Shown in pieces: positions 1-9,366 of a stretch of 64,000 nucleotides of DNA. A program made the position numbers and the translations under genes. This DNA comes from Aliiroseovarius sp. PrR006 (lineage in GTDB: Bacteria > Pseudomonadota > Alphaproteobacteria > Rhodobacterales > Rhodobacteraceae): assembly GCF_010500215.1 (NCBI RefSeq), contig NZ_JAAGOY010000007.1, forward strand, positions 838,501 through 902,500, in the 5' to 3' direction. The notes below the pieces were generated by a model, which was given only the letters and a program-made list of their open reading frames with translations, ran no database searches and was not told where the DNA came from. Every line of letters begins with the position of its first letter. The stretch's first letter is position 1.

Positions 1-103
1 CCAGCCAAAGTCTGCAAACCCGCGCATTTTGAGAGAATCCCCCGTTTGTGGTATCCTCCGCCCCTTCAGGGCCTTTGGCCCGCTCACATATTTGGAGGGA
101 GTT

Positions 104-391
104 ATGTTTGCACGTGTTACTGAATATAAAATGAAATCGGGTTCCCGCGACGCCGCAACCGAGAAACTAAACGCGATGAAGTCTCAGATCATGGCGATGC
201 CCGGTATGCTGCAATTCGTCAATGTGATGAACGAGGACGGAACAGGCTATGTCGTCGCACTTGTCGAAAGCGAAGAGGTATCCAACGCCAATGCAGAAGC
301 CGTCGCCGCCGCATGGGCGCAGTTTTCGGATCTCCTTGAGGCTACCCCGTCGCCCAACGGATATGACGTGATCGCCAACTGGACAAATTGA
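104..391 (+). CDS. Small hypothetical protein, possible ABM-like fold
   Basis: A 95-residue soluble protein with no signal peptide or membrane segment. The ATG at 104 is chosen because a strong ribosome binding site (GGAGGGA) sits just before it. An in-frame start at 29 has no such site. The pattern (an ARVTEYK opening strand, a helix rich in Ala and Lys, then a strand with VNVMNEDGTGYVVALVES) resembles the dimeric alpha/beta barrel of small antibiotic-biosynthesis-monooxygenase-like proteins, but no catalytic residue can be assigned. It appears to be a single-gene unit, since a terminator follows. The function is not known. Confidence 0.7.
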   Translation: MFARVTEYKMKSGSRDAATEKLNAMKSQIMAMPGMLQFVNVMNEDGTGYVVALVESEEVSNANAEAVAAAWAQFSDLLEATPSPNGYDVIANWTN

Positions 392-443
392 GTTAAGCGC
401 ATGAGGGCATGGGGATATTCCTCTCTTTGCCTCGATACAAGAA

Positions 444-467
444 GGGCGCCCACGGGTGCCCTTTTTT
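444..467 (+). terminator. Rho-independent terminator
   Basis: A 7-bp stem (GGGCGCC paired with GGTGCCC, one G-T wobble) with a CACG loop is followed by six T residues. It lies about 50 bases after the stop of the small gene at 104-391 and should end its transcript. Confidence 0.8.
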
Positions 468-690
468 GTGTCATCACACCCCATGCCAAGACAGGTACGC
501 CTTCACAACGCGGCACACGCCCGCGCGCTCTGCGATTAGGTGGTTCTGGTGGCGGATGGGCTGGCTCAGGCCCCCGCACGATGGAGGGATGTTTGCGAAC
601 CCGCCAGAGGTATTTGGGGGGATGAAGGAAAGGTCGCTAAGAGCCCTTTTCGGCGTTCAGCAATGCTGGAATCGATAACGTCTGCGAAGA
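468..690. other. Intergenic, nothing recognised
   Basis: Short reading frames here overlap each other on both strands and lack ribosome binding sites or family resemblance. No RNA gene or repeat was seen. Confidence 0.5.
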
Positions 691-1245
691 CTATGGGCGG
701 GCACACTCATTCGTTACGAGGCTCATTGCTTGAGCAAATCCATCGACTCGAATCTTGACACGAATTTGGCCTTTCCGACCTGCAAAAACAATTCGTTCAC
801 TCGGTTGCTTTGCTTGCGAAACTTTCAACAGTTCCGAGATTATCCTCTTGTCGGCATTTGGTGGTGGCCAAGCACTCACCCCGTCAGAGCGCATACGATA
901 ATTTCGGCCAGCAACTTCTATGTAAATCGCGGAAGACTTCCGCATTCGCTTGTCCGAGTAAATCGATACTTGAGGGTCCCTTATTCCACGAAACCTCGTC
1001 ACTGCTAGGAAGTAGTTTTGATCGGTCTCTGGATCATGCAATATCCTTGTTGCAGCCCAGCAGGTCTTTGGTTTGGGTTTGACTTCAACGAAAACCGACC
1101 ATTTTTTGAATGTTTTAATAGCCTCGGCTGCTGTGGCGGGGGCTGCTGCAAATGCTACCAGAAAAGCGAGCAGAACTTTGATGCGGCAGAGCTTTGCTGA
1201 AGATACTGGGTTATTCTTGCGGGATGCATTGGCTTGAGGCGTCAT
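691..1245 (-). CDS. Exported IalB-like hypothetical protein
   Basis: A 184-residue protein with a Sec signal peptide: a basic start, then a hydrophobic stretch (LLAFLVAFAAA) and an Ala-rich cleavage region near residue 40. The mature part begins with a Trp-containing strand (KKWSVFVE). It has two cysteines far apart, CWAAT near residue 62 and NECARP at the end, that could form a disulfide. This layout resembles the invasion-associated locus B (IalB) family of small alphaproteobacterial periplasmic proteins, whose role is poorly defined. Assignment is by pattern only. It lies downstream of petC on the same strand, but a terminator separates them. Confidence 0.6.
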   Translation of the reverse strand: MTPQANASRKNNPVSSAKLCRIKVLLAFLVAFAAAPATAAEAIKTFKKWSVFVEVKPKPKTCWAATRILHDPETDQNYFLAVTRFRGIRDPQVSIYSDKRMRKSSAIYIEVAGRNYRMRSDGVSAWPPPNADKRIISELLKVSQAKQPSERIVFAGRKGQIRVKIRVDGFAQAMSLVTNECARP

Positions 1246-1350
1246 GCTCTCATTCTACGCCCAGATACTGGGTTAGCGCAAATTCAGGCAAATGGGTACC
1301 GGATCGTCCCGCAGAGCGGATATTTCTCGGCCCTAAACTGACCACAAAAA

Positions 1351-1370
1351 AGGGCGCCCTGCGGCGCCCT
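1351..1370 (-). terminator. Terminator of the petABC operon
   Basis: A perfect 8-bp stem (AGGGCGCC with GGCGCCCT) with a 4-base loop. Read on the minus strand, a run of T residues follows it (the A tract at 1346-1350 on the plus strand). It lies 25 bases beyond the petC stop codon. Confidence 0.85.
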
Positions 1371-1394
1371 TCTCTATTCCATCAAACCCAACGC

Positions 1395-2192
1395 TTACGC
1401 GTCGAATTTCTTGCCCTTGTGCGGCGCCCAAAGCTTCTTGTTGGTCAGGTACAGAAGCGAGGTCAGCAGGACCAGCATCAAGACCGAGATAAAGCCAGCT
1501 TGTTTGCGGGCCATCATCTTGGGTTCAGCAGTCCACATCAGGAAGGCAGACACATCTTCGGCCAGGTGATGAGCCGAGTTGTTGTGGCCGTCGTCATACT
1601 CGACCGAGCCATCTTCCAACTGCGGAGGCATCGAAGTCCAGCCACCCGGGAACACGTCGTTGCCGTTCAGGTACTGGCCAGCAACTTCCTGCTCTTTGCC
1701 GTTAAAGCTGGTCAGGAAGGCTGCGATGTATTCAGCGCCACCCATACCTTTAACCAGCTGGTTGATGCCGGTGCCAGCAGGACCGTGGAAGCCAGCGCGG
1801 GCTTTGGCCATCAGCGACAGGTCGGGACCCATGCCTTCACCCGATACGGTCGGGAAGAAGTCAGCCGGCACGCGGGCGCGGTCGTCATCCAGTTCCGGAT
1901 CGTAGATGGTGAAGTTTTCGGCTGCATAAGCGCGTACTTCGTCCTCGGTGTACTCGGGGCCACCTTTGTCCGACAGGGTACGCAGCGGGACGTAGCGCAG
2001 ACCGTGACAGGCCGAGCAGACCTCGGTGTACACTTTCAGGCCACGACGCAGCTGTTCTTTGTCGTACTTGCCGAACGGACCTTCGAACGAGAAGGCAACG
2101 TCATGGACTTCACCGCCGGCGCCTGCGGCCTGAGCCGCGCCAGTGGCGAGACCCAGAGCGACGATCGCGGATGCTGTGAGTTGTTTGATCAT
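1395..2192 (-). CDS. petC: Cytochrome c1 of the bc1 complex
   Basis: A 265-residue haem subunit of ubiquinol:cytochrome c oxidoreductase (complex III). It passes electrons from the Rieske centre to a soluble or membrane cytochrome c. The ATG at 2192 gives a clean signal peptide (about residues 1-21, ending AQA). The haem-binding motif is CSACH at 59-63. A C-terminal hydrophobic helix before a basic tail ([13 protein letters not shown]) anchors it in the membrane. It is the last gene of petABC, 14 bases after petB. An upstream in-frame start would overlap petB by more than 100 bases and lacks support. Confidence 0.97.
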   Translation of the reverse strand: MIKQLTASAIVALGLATGAAQAAGAGGEVHDVAFSFEGPFGKYDKEQLRRGLKVYTEVCSACHGLRYVPLRTLSDKGGPEYTEDEVRAYAAENFTIYDPELDDDRARVPADFFPTVSGEGMGPDLSLMAKARAGFHGPAGTGINQLVKGMGGAEYIAAFLTSFNGKEQEVAGQYLNGNDVFPGGWTSMPPQLEDGSVEYDDGHNNSAHHLAEDVSAFLMWTAEPKMMARKQAGFISVLMLVLLTSLLYLTNKKLWAPHKGKKFDA

Positions 2193-2206
2193 TGTTCTCA
2201 ATCCTC

Positions 2207-3520
2207 TCACTCGGCTGCGCCGGGATAGTGGGCGTTGAAGTCTTCCTCGATCGTTGCCGGAGGCGTGCTCGGTTTCTCGAACAGACCCAGCAGCGGCAGG
2301 ATGACCAGGAAGTAGGCGAACCAATAGGTGGAGCCGATCAGCGAAATCCAGTCATGCGGGAAGTTCGTGTCACGAGCGCCAACCCACATCAGAACGACGA
2401 AGTCGATCAGCAGCAGGCGGTACCACCATTTGAAGGCCGGGCGATACTGACCCGAACGTACCGACGAGGTGTCCAGCCACGGTGCCAGAGCCATCACGAT
2501 GATGGCGCCGAACATGGCCAGCACGCCGAAGAACTTGGCGTCAATGATGCCACCGGTCACGAAGCTGACCAGCTGCACAACCCAAACGTCCGCGGTGAAA
2601 GCACGCAGGATCGCGTAGAACGGCAGGAAGTACCATTCCGGAACGATGTGTGCGGGCGTCGCCAGAGCGTTTGCCTCGATGTAGTTGTCGGGGTGACCCA
2701 GATAGTTGGGCATGAAACCGACGATTGCGAAGAAACCGATCAGGATCAGACCCAGCGCGAACAGATCTTTGATCACGAAGTAAGGCCAGAACGGCAGGGT
2801 GTCTTTCTTGGCTTCTTCTTTCGAACCACGGCGAACCTCAACACCGGTCGGGTTGTTGTTGCCCGTGGTGTGGAAGGCCCAGATGTGAACGGCGACAAGC
2901 GCGGCGATCACGAAGGGCAGCAGGTAGTGCAGCGAGAAGAAGCGGTTCAGCGTGGCGTTGTCCACAGCAGGTCCGCCCAGAAGGAAGGTCTGCAGCGGCT
3001 CGCCGATGAACGGGATCGCACCGAACAGGCCAGTGATAACCGTAGCGCCCCAGAACGACATCTGGCCCCAAGGCAGAACGTAACCCATGAAGCCGGTGGC
3101 CATCATCAGAAGATAGATGATCATGCCGACGATCCATGTGATCTCGCGGGGGGCCTTGTACGAACCGTAGAACAGGCCACGGAAGATGTGGATGTACACA
3201 GCCAGGAAGAACAGCGATGCGCCGTTCATGTGAATGTAGCGGATCATGTGACCGCCGTTCACGTTACGCATGATGTGTTCGACCGAGGCAAACGCCAGAT
3301 CAACATGCGGGGTGTAGTGCATCACCAGAATGATACCGGTGACAATCTGCATCACCAGGCAGAACGCCAGTACGATGCCCCAGATCCACCACCAGTTCAG
3401 GTTTTTCGGGGTGGGGATCATCAGCGTGCCATAGGCAAGGCCAACGATGGGCAGACGCTCGTCCAGCCACTTTTCAAAGCCCGACTTGGGCTCGTAGTGA
3501 TCGTGAGGAATTCCAGACAT
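2207..3520 (-). CDS. petB: Cytochrome b of the bc1 complex
   Basis: A 437-residue integral membrane subunit that carries the quinol oxidation and quinone reduction sites and two b haems. Eight or so membrane helices are visible, with the paired His of helices II and IV (RYIHMNGAS and [10 protein letters not shown] regions). The quinol-site loop is intact in PEWYFLPFY. Length is normal for the alphaproteobacterial fused form. The ATG at 3520 has a good ribosome binding site (AGGGAGG). It follows petA by 11 bases in the same operon. Confidence 0.98.
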   Translation of the reverse strand: MSGIPHDHYEPKSGFEKWLDERLPIVGLAYGTLMIPTPKNLNWWWIWGIVLAFCLVMQIVTGIILVMHYTPHVDLAFASVEHIMRNVNGGHMIRYIHMNGASLFFLAVYIHIFRGLFYGSYKAPREITWIVGMIIYLLMMATGFMGYVLPWGQMSFWGATVITGLFGAIPFIGEPLQTFLLGGPAVDNATLNRFFSLHYLLPFVIAALVAVHIWAFHTTGNNNPTGVEVRRGSKEEAKKDTLPFWPYFVIKDLFALGLILIGFFAIVGFMPNYLGHPDNYIEANALATPAHIVPEWYFLPFYAILRAFTADVWVVQLVSFVTGGIIDAKFFGVLAMFGAIIVMALAPWLDTSSVRSGQYRPAFKWWYRLLLIDFVVLMWVGARDTNFPHDWISLIGSTYWFAYFLVILPLLGLFEKPSTPPATIEEDFNAHYPGAAE

Positions 3521-3531
3521 GTAAGCCTCCC

Positions 3532-4098
3532 TTATCCCAGTTTGATCGTCGTTTCGTCGACGAACACGGCGACGGGAACGGGCAGGTTTTCAGGTGCCGG
3601 ACCTTTGCGGATACGGCCCGAAGTGTCGTAGTGCGAACCGTGGCAGGGGCAGTACCAGCCGCCGAATTCGCCAGCGCCGTCGCCCAGAGGCACACAGCCA
3701 AGGTGGGTACACACACCCATCATCACCAGCCATTCGCCAGCTTCGTCCATCGCACGGTTCTGGTCGTCAGCCGACAGGGCCGCATCGCGGTTGTCGTTAC
3801 GCGCAAACGCGTCGATCAGGTTGTCGGCGGTGTTGTCTGCACGAGCAACATCGATTTCTTCCTGAGTACGGCGGCGAATGAATACCGGCTTGCCCAGCCA
3901 TTTCACGGTGATCTGGCTGCCGACGGCAACGTCAGCAATATCAACGCGGATCGAGCTGAGCGCCCGAACATCGGCAGAGGGGTTCATTTGATTGACGAGC
4001 GGCCAAACAGCAGCACCAGCCGTTACGGCTGCGGCGCCACCGGTCGCATAGTAAAGGAAATCCCGGCGGGTTCCTTCGTGGTCGTCGGCGTGTGACAC
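3532..4098 (-). CDS. petA: Rieske iron-sulfur subunit of bc1
   Basis: A 188-residue 2Fe-2S protein. A twin-arginine motif (RRDFLYY, residues 11-17) precedes the N-terminal membrane helix, as usual for Tat-inserted Rieske proteins. The cluster ligands are seen in CTHLGC (130-135) and CPCHGSH (150-156), and the disulfide cysteines are present. Translation starts at GTG 4098, preceded by GGGAGA. It is the first gene of the petABC operon, so the promoter should lie in 4099-4250. Confidence 0.98.
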   Translation of the reverse strand: MSHADDHEGTRRDFLYYATGGAAAVTAGAAVWPLVNQMNPSADVRALSSIRVDIADVAVGSQITVKWLGKPVFIRRRTQEEIDVARADNTADNLIDAFARNDNRDAALSADDQNRAMDEAGEWLVMMGVCTHLGCVPLGDGAGEFGGWYCPCHGSHYDTSGRIRKGPAPENLPVPVAVFVDETTIKLG

Positions 4099-4419
4099 GA
4101 GCGCATCTCCCTAGCTAGGTTGCAATATGGCAACCGACACGACTGAAGACCGCCTTTGCAAGCGGTCCGTTTCGCGGCTGTTTATCTAAGGAAACGCGCT
4201 CAGTCCAGAAGTCATTAGGGCACAGAGGGCGGTTTTCAAGGATATGGTACCCGGAAAACATGCTGCAGCTGCACTGTTGGCGCGAACATCTAAAATGTCC
4301 CGGATAATTTTGCGCAAACCTGGCCCCACGCCCATGACTTAAGTCAAACGGCGCGCGACAATTTGGCGCGTGAGTCGTTTGTGGATAAATCCGGGCACGT
4401 GACGCCCGGCGCTAGCCGG
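4099..4419. promoter_or_regulatory. petA upstream region with inverted repeat
   Basis: No gene is seen here. A perfect inverted repeat, GGTTGC-AATATG-GCAACC, lies at 4118-4135, 20 bases upstream of the petA start, where a regulator could act on the operon. The rest shows nothing clear. The operator role is inferred from position and symmetry. Confidence 0.4.
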
Positions 4420-5022
4420 TTAAACCGGCTTCGTCGCCTTCATGCTTTCGCGCTCGCAGAACACCGCGAACCAGTCGTCCAGCGCGTCGCGGCCTTTGCG
4501 CCAGCCGCGGGCGTCGTGGCGGAAGTCCAGATAGCCCAGCGCGCAGCCGACGGCGATCTGGCCCATGTCCAGCGGACCGGACAGGTGGCTCATCCAGCGA
4601 GTGTTGAGCGCGTCCAGCGCGCCTTCGATCTTGCCCCATTGGGCGTCCAGCCAGCCACCAAACTGCATATCCTCGGGGCGGCAGCGGTTTTCGTAGACCA
4701 TCAACACACCCGCATCCATGATCGCATCTGCTGTCGCTTCCAAGGTCAGAACCTCCCAGATGCGGGCCTCGGGATAGAGCGTCCCATGCGCGCGCGCGTC
4801 CAAAAAGCGGGTGATCACTCGGCTATCATAAAGCGTCGGACCATCCGGGCGGATCAGCGCGGGGATCTTTGATAGGGGATTGGCCGCCGTAATCGTCGGA
4901 TGTGGCGCGGTGGGCGAAGACATCACGTCGATCCGTTCGATGTCATCCACCTGCCCGGTTTCATGGATCAAAACTCGCACTTTGCGGGCAAAGGGCGATG
5001 GCCCGGCCGAGATCAGTTGCAT
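4420..5022 (-). CDS. Glutathione S-transferase family protein
   Basis: A 200-residue cytosolic protein. The N-terminal thioredoxin-like domain opens with the GST pattern (LISAGPSPFARKVRV, then the cis-proline region NPLSKIPAL near 50-58 and the DSR glutathione-binding turn near 67). An all-helical C-terminal domain follows. The usual catalytic Ser/Cys position near SPFA is plausible. The substrate cannot be read from sequence; detoxification or thiol-transfer is the general family role. It is probably co-transcribed with the small protein just upstream on the same strand, with a gap of 3 bases. Confidence 0.9.
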   Translation of the reverse strand: MQLISAGPSPFARKVRVLIHETGQVDDIERIDVMSSPTAPHPTITAANPLSKIPALIRPDGPTLYDSRVITRFLDARAHGTLYPEARIWEVLTLEATADAIMDAGVLMVYENRCRPEDMQFGGWLDAQWGKIEGALDALNTRWMSHLSGPLDMGQIAVGCALGYLDFRHDARGWRKGRDALDDWFAVFCERESMKATKPV

Positions 5023-5025
5023 ATC

Positions 5026-5316
5026 TTATACCTTCCGAAAGCGAATGCGGGTCAGTCCGACGGCGTCAATCTCGACCCCCGGCCCGTTTTCCCCAAGACG
5101 GATCACCCGGCGCATCCGCGCGGTGGCGTTCACCTGTTCGCTGTCTGCCGTCTTCTCGCGCCGCGCGGTCAGCCCCTCGGGCATCTCGTCGAACGCGTCT
5201 TCCATACGCTGATCCCGCCGCCCTCGTTCAACCGAACGGGCGATGGCATAGGTGGTCAGGGCGACAGCGCCATAGCGCAACGCAACGGCGGCAATTGGGG
5301 CAAGCGGTAAGGCCAT
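5026..5316 (-). CDS. Small hypothetical protein with N-terminal membrane helix
   Basis: A 96-residue protein. Residues 4-27 form one hydrophobic segment (Pro/Ala/Val/Leu-rich), followed by a charged cytoplasmic-type region rich in Arg and Glu. The tail (EIDAVGLTRIRFRKV) looks like beta strands. The ATG at 5316 is preceded by GGAGGAT. It sits directly upstream of the GST gene and likely shares its transcript. No family was recognised. Confidence 0.65.
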   Translation of the reverse strand: MALPLAPIAAVALRYGAVALTTYAIARSVERGRRDQRMEDAFDEMPEGLTARREKTADSEQVNATARMRRVIRLGENGPGVEIDAVGLTRIRFRKV

Positions 5317-5365
5317 AGGATCCTCCTTGTATAGAAATGTAGGTGGGCCGGGGGCTTATGTCCAC

Positions 5366-5974
5366 TTACGCAGGTGGATCACCCATCAGTTTGGCGATTT
5401 CGGCAAGCTCTTGCCCAATGCCCGTATGCATCTGCGCGGCGGCAGCTTCGCGCGCTGCATCGTCCTTGTTCTGACCCAGCTTCCATGTGCCGTCGATCTC
5501 CTCAACCTCAAGCCGCATGGGGACGATCATGCGTTCCATCTTGGTCACGACCTCGGGTGTCATCTTATCAAAGGTCCAGGGGGCTTTGCCGTCGATCCGT
5601 GCTTCATAGGCGGCGGATTGACGGACCAGAATGTCGTGCAGCGCGTCGTGTTCCAGCGGCACCAAGCGCCCGCGCAGATGCACGGCGACATAGTTCCATG
5701 TGGGCACTTGTTGCTCCGACTCATACCAATCAGGCGAGACATAGCCGTCGGGCCCGGTCACCGCGATCACTGCATTGGTCTCGCCCACCCGCGCGATGGG
5801 GTTCGAGCGGACCAGATGGAACTCGGCCAGCGACCCGTCATCGGACAGCAGAAACGGGATATGGGACAAAAGCGGCGTGTCGCCCGCCACGCAGAGCGTT
5901 CCAAAGGCGCGGGTCTGGGCGAAAGCGATGTTCTGGTCGCGTTGGCTGCGTCGAAAAACAGGGTTCGGGTGCAT
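5366..5974 (-). CDS. FMN-binding negative transcriptional regulator (PaiB family)
   Basis: A 202-residue protein with the features of the PaiB family: the opening MHPNPVFR, the conserved HIPFLL strand near residue 38, and the central PDWYES and NYVAVHLRG segments that build a split-barrel flavin-binding fold. In Bacillus the family member represses protease and sporulation genes. In Proteobacteria the target is usually unknown, and many members may simply bind flavin. No DNA-binding domain is obvious. It stands between mtaB and the small gene at 5026-5316, on the same strand. Confidence 0.85.
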   Translation of the reverse strand: MHPNPVFRRSQRDQNIAFAQTRAFGTLCVAGDTPLLSHIPFLLSDDGSLAEFHLVRSNPIARVGETNAVIAVTGPDGYVSPDWYESEQQVPTWNYVAVHLRGRLVPLEHDALHDILVRQSAAYEARIDGKAPWTFDKMTPEVVTKMERMIVPMRLEVEEIDGTWKLGQNKDDAAREAAAAQMHTGIGQELAEIAKLMGDPPA

Positions 5975-6007
5975 GGCGGATCCTCTGGCTGTACTGCCAA
6001 CAGGTGA

Positions 6008-7270
6008 TCAGACAACCAGCTGTTTGTCTACAATGCGCGTGGGCGTGGCGGTGATTAGAGCGCCCTCTTCTTGCGGCGTGGTGAAGATCACCTCGGCGAA
6101 ATGGGCGGTGCGGCCCATCGTGGGGTTCTCCATCAGAATCTGATGTTCCTGCCCCACTTGCGCTTCCAGATGCCGCTGGACCTGAGCGTCTCCGGCCGCT
6201 CGCAAACGCGCCGCACGTGCCTTGATCACGTTGCCATCCACGGTGTTGGGGATTTTCGCCGCTGGCGTGCCTTCACGTTTCGAGTACGGGAAAACGTGCA
6301 GCCACGTTAGGTCGCAATCTTCCACCAGCTTCACGCTGTTCTCAAAATGCGCGTCGGTTTCGGTCGGGAAGCCCGCGATGATGTCGGCGCCGAAGGTGAT
6401 GCCAGGGCGCAGTTTGCGGGCCTCTTCGCAGAAAGCAATTGCATCATCACGCAAATGGCGACGCTTCATCCGCTTCAGAATCAGGTCGTCCCCGTGCTGA
6501 AGGCTGAGGTGAAGATGCGGCATCAGGCGCGGCTCGGACGCAATCGCCAGCATCAGGTTCTCATCCGCTTCAATCGAATCGATCGAACTGATGCGCAGGC
6601 GCGGCAGGTCCGGCACCAGACGCAGGATACGCATGACCAGATCGCCCAAGCGCGGCTCTCCGGGCAGGTCCGCGCCCCAGCTGGTCAGGTCTACGCCGGT
6701 CAAGACGACCTCGTTAAAGCCGCGATCCACAAGGCGCTTGATCTGATCGACCACGACACCTGCTGGGACGGACCGGGAATTTCCGCGGCCGTATGGAATA
6801 ATGCAGAAGGTGCAGCGATGATCGCAGCCGTTCTGGACTTGCACGTAAGCGCGCGACCGCGTGCCGAACCCGTCGATCAGGTGGCTGGCGGTTTCGGTCA
6901 CGGACATGATGTCATTGACCTGCACACGCTCGGTGTCGCCGATCAGGTCGGGGGCAAGGCCCGCCCATGTCTCGGGCGACATCTTTTCGTGATTGCCGAT
7001 GACCGCGTCGACCTCGTCCATGTTGGCGAAGGTCTCGGGCTCTGTCTGTGCCGCGCAGCCGGTGACGATCACCTTGGCGTCGGGATTTTCCCGCCGCAAC
7101 TTGCGGATTTCCTGACGCGCTTTGCGCACGGCCTCGGCGGTGACGGCGCAGGTGTTCACCACCACAGCGCCTTCGACGCCAGCCTCGTCGGCCAGACGTT
7201 TCATCGCCTCGGTCTCATAGGCGTTCAGGCGACAGCCAAGCGTCGCGAAAATCGGGGGTGTCGCGCCCAT
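6008..7270 (-). CDS. mtaB: tRNA t6A37 methylthiotransferase
   Basis: A 420-residue radical-SAM enzyme that methylthiolates N6-threonylcarbamoyladenosine at position 37 of tRNA to ms2t6A. Three N-terminal cysteines (LGCRLN, VNTCAVT, VTGCAAQ) bind one 4Fe-4S cluster. The radical-SAM CxxxCxxC motif is CDHRCTFC near residue 150. A TRAM-type C-terminal region follows. The length is normal. It starts at ATG 7270, one base from the dapF stop, so dapF-mtaB form a two-gene operon. Confidence 0.93.
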   Translation of the reverse strand: MGATPPIFATLGCRLNAYETEAMKRLADEAGVEGAVVVNTCAVTAEAVRKARQEIRKLRRENPDAKVIVTGCAAQTEPETFANMDEVDAVIGNHEKMSPETWAGLAPDLIGDTERVQVNDIMSVTETASHLIDGFGTRSRAYVQVQNGCDHRCTFCIIPYGRGNSRSVPAGVVVDQIKRLVDRGFNEVVLTGVDLTSWGADLPGEPRLGDLVMRILRLVPDLPRLRISSIDSIEADENLMLAIASEPRLMPHLHLSLQHGDDLILKRMKRRHLRDDAIAFCEEARKLRPGITFGADIIAGFPTETDAHFENSVKLVEDCDLTWLHVFPYSKREGTPAAKIPNTVDGNVIKARAARLRAAGDAQVQRHLEAQVGQEHQILMENPTMGRTAHFAEVIFTTPQEEGALITATPTRIVDKQLVV

Positions 7271-7271
7271 C

Positions 7272-8087
7272 TTACAGACCCTTCAGAAAGGCTTGCGTCA
7301 GCTGGCCACTATAAACAAAGGCGGTGGGGCCGGTCATCCAGACGCCATCCTCGCGCCAATCCAAGGTCAGCCAGCCGCCATCCAACTCCATCCGCACACG
7401 CTTGTCGGTCAAGCCGCGCTGATGGGCGGCAACGGCCGTCGCGCACGCACCCGAGCCACAGGCCAGCGTGATCCCCGTGCCGCGCTCCCAAACGCGCATA
7501 CGAATCTCGTCACGCGACCGGATTTCAGCGAATTCTACGTTGGTGGCTTCGGGGAACAGCGGGTCGGTTTCAAAGCCCGGACCAATCCCGGCCACATCTA
7601 CAGCTTCGGCATCCTCCACAAAGAACACACAATGCGGGTTGCCCATGCCGACAGCGACGGGATCCCCGTCCAGCGGAAGGTGCTGTAGATCCACGTCCTG
7701 AGACAAGGGCACCTCTTGCCACGTCAGCTGAGGCTGCCCCATGTTCACCGCGACCAGATCGCCATCGGCGCGCGCCTCAAGCACCCCGCGCGAGGTGCGG
7801 ATGGTCAAAACATCCTTGCCGGTCTGATCCATCATATAGCGCGCCACGCAGCGGGTCGCGTTTCCACACGCCCCGGCCCGACTGCCATCCGAATTCCAAA
7901 AATCCAGATCAATATCCGCCACGTCCGAACTGCGAATCTCGGCCAGCTGATCAAAGCCAACGCCGCGATTGCGATCGCCCAGCCCAGCGGCAAGTTCACG
8001 AGTCACCACAGCATCGCGCCCCCGTGAATCAATCATCACGAAGTCATTGCCCGCCCCATGCCATTTCATGAACTCAAGGCCATTCAT
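7272..8087 (-). CDS. dapF: Diaminopimelate epimerase
   Basis: Converts LL- to meso-diaminopimelate for lysine and peptidoglycan synthesis. Both catalytic cysteines are seen in the paired motifs ACGNATRC and ACGSGACAT. The N-terminal [13 protein letters not shown] strand is typical. The start is uncertain. ATG 8087 ([13 protein letters not shown]) matches the usual family N-terminus; ATG 8108 adds seven residues; a longer reading to 8213 adds an untypical extension that runs up to the tRNA gene. No strong ribosome binding site decides between them. Confidence 0.93.
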   Translation of the reverse strand: MNGLEFMKWHGAGNDFVMIDSRGRDAVVTRELAAGLGDRNRGVGFDQLAEIRSSDVADIDLDFWNSDGSRAGACGNATRCVARYMMDQTGKDVLTIRTSRGVLEARADGDLVAVNMGQPQLTWQEVPLSQDVDLQHLPLDGDPVAVGMGNPHCVFFVEDAEAVDVAGIGPGFETDPLFPEATNVEFAEIRSRDEIRMRVWERGTGITLACGSGACATAVAAHQRGLTDKRVRMELDGGWLTLDWREDGVWMTGPTAFVYSGQLTQAFLKGL

Positions 8088-8218
8088 ATGTATCTGCGCA
8101 TTCGCCATAAGCCGCGATATAAGCCCTTGGCAAAACTTTTGCCAGAGATCGTGCAGATTCATTCGAAAATGGGGTTGACCCCACCCGCCACTCCCTTTAG
8201 TCACCGCGCTCACAGAGT

Positions 8219-8294
8219 GGGCCGTTAGCTCAGTTGGTAGAGCAACTGACTTTTAATCAGTGGGTCGAAGGTTCGAATCCTTCACGGCTCACCA
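8219..8294 (+). tRNA. tRNA-Lys (anticodon UUU)
   Basis: A 76-base gene including an encoded CCA. The acceptor stem GGGCCGT pairs with ACGGCTC (one G-T pair). The D-loop TTAGCTCAGTTGGTAGAGC and T-loop GGTTCGAATCC are canonical, and the anticodon loop CTTTTAA reads TTT, for lysine. Its 3' part from 8250 onward is the integration target of the adjacent element and is repeated at 16359-16405. Confidence 0.97.
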
Positions 8295-8296
8295 CT
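8250..8296 (+). repeat. Left attachment site (attL) in tRNA-Lys
   Basis: The 47 bases from the anticodon loop to two bases past the CCA are identical, in the same orientation, to 16359-16405. The bases flanking both copies differ. This is the signature of site-specific integration into a tRNA 3' end, with the gene function restored by the copy on the element. Confidence 0.93.
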
Positions 8297-8360
8297 TTCA
8301 TCTTAAATATCAAGATGTTGCGAGCCGCGTCGAAAGACGCGGCTTTCGTGTTTCTGATTA

Positions 8361-8380
8361 CCGGAAGCTATACGGAAGCA
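8361..8380 (+). repeat. Left subterminal 20-bp repeat, candidate integrase arm site
   Basis: CCGGAAGCTATACGGAAGCA is found here and at 16209-16228 in the same orientation. It lies about 65 bases inside the left attachment site, and contains two CGGAAGC units. Phage-type integrases and excisionases use such subterminal sites; the role here is inferred. Confidence 0.7.
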
Positions 8381-8532
8381 GTGTGACTGGGATTCGCATG
8401 TGGCTCGATAGCAACAAAACTCCAATTGGCAACCAACCGGAACGGGCACTGACCCAGCCTTGTCGCTGTCTGGATCACAACAACGTCGTGAAACATACAA
8501 TCAAACCACAAGAGACAGGTATACACTCAGCT

Positions 8533-9159
8533 TTAACTACGCCCCTTTTGCTTCCCTTGACCATTTCGCGGCCTATCTTTCTGGCCTTTACTTTTCTGAG
8601 CGGGCATCTCTTTGGCGTTCTTACCAACTTGTTTGCCTCTTCCCGCACCCGATGCTACTTTCTGACAATCACCTGCACTGCATCGCTCGAAGGTAGGCAG
8701 GTGCTTGGTTTCAGATGCCGTCATCAACGCCGTGAAGACACGCGTGATGTCTTTATAGTCCGCGACGGCGGGCAACAGATCGTCTTCATACATGGCGATG
8801 TTATCGATTTCGCCCTGAACGCCAGTCTCGTACGCCTCGACAATGGTCGAGGGGATCGGAGCGATCGGCAAACTTCCATCAAGATAGCCGTTCTCGGGAA
8901 CTTCAACACCGTACTTCTCCAGAAGATCGATCAGTTTTTCGGCATGCCGTTCTTCTGCAAGCATGATGTTGGCGAAGGGCGTATTCGTACCGTATTCGTC
9001 TACCAGCTCCGCATAGAAGGCCTGCGCATGATACTCGTCATTTAGTGCCTCAAGAAGTGCTGCCTCGGCCTCGGGCGACAAAGTCTTTGTTGCGGCCTGA
9101 AGCGGCATCGCCATACAAGCGGCGACAGCAAGAGCACTTAGGATACCTGTTTTCGTCAT
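8533..9159 (-). CDS. Exported ferritin-like DUF2202 protein
   Basis: A 208-residue protein with a Sec signal peptide (residues 1-22, ending LQA). The ferritin-like helices carry likely di-metal ligands: E and H in NDEYHAQAFY, EERH in the second helix, and later E/H in SETKHLPTFE. A low-complexity tail from about residue 165, rich in Lys, Gly, Gln and Arg, ends the protein and is strongly basic. Members of the family are small periplasmic four-helix proteins of unknown role, perhaps in metal or oxidative stress. It is cargo of the integrated element. Confidence 0.85.
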   Translation of the reverse strand: MTKTGILSALAVAACMAMPLQAATKTLSPEAEAALLEALNDEYHAQAFYAELVDEYGTNTPFANIMLAEERHAEKLIDLLEKYGVEVPENGYLDGSLPIAPIPSTIVEAYETGVQGEIDNIAMYEDDLLPAVADYKDITRVFTALMTASETKHLPTFERCSAGDCQKVASGAGRGKQVGKNAKEMPAQKSKGQKDRPRNGQGKQKGRS

Positions 9160-9321
9160 TCTCTTTTCCTCAATTAGGCGCGTTTCTCATATCTTTTGCT
9201 GACAATACTCAACCACCATTTGTCAGCCGTGTCTGCGTGGCACATGGACGCAAATCCCTTAAGTATAAGGATAATGCGCGAAATTTTGCCTAAATTGACA
9301 ACATAGCCAACAAACAAAAAA

Positions 9322-9339
9322 CGGCCCCTTTCGGGGCCG
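9322..9339 (-). terminator. Terminator of the autotransporter gene
   Basis: A perfect 7-bp stem (CGGCCCC with GGGGCCG) and a TTTC loop. On the minus strand it is followed by a run of six T residues. It lies 28 bases after the autotransporter stop codon. Confidence 0.85.
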
Positions 9340-9366
9340 CTCTTGTCTCATCCAAATTGCAGGCGT

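Noticed and set aside
1194-2228. Plus-strand open frame across petC
   Set aside because: Antisense to cytochrome c1; no start site support or protein family.
2192-3631. Long open frame on the plus strand across petB
   Set aside because: It is antisense to a well-supported cytochrome b gene, is full of charged low-complexity sequence, and has no ribosome binding site or family pattern. High-GC codon bias explains it.
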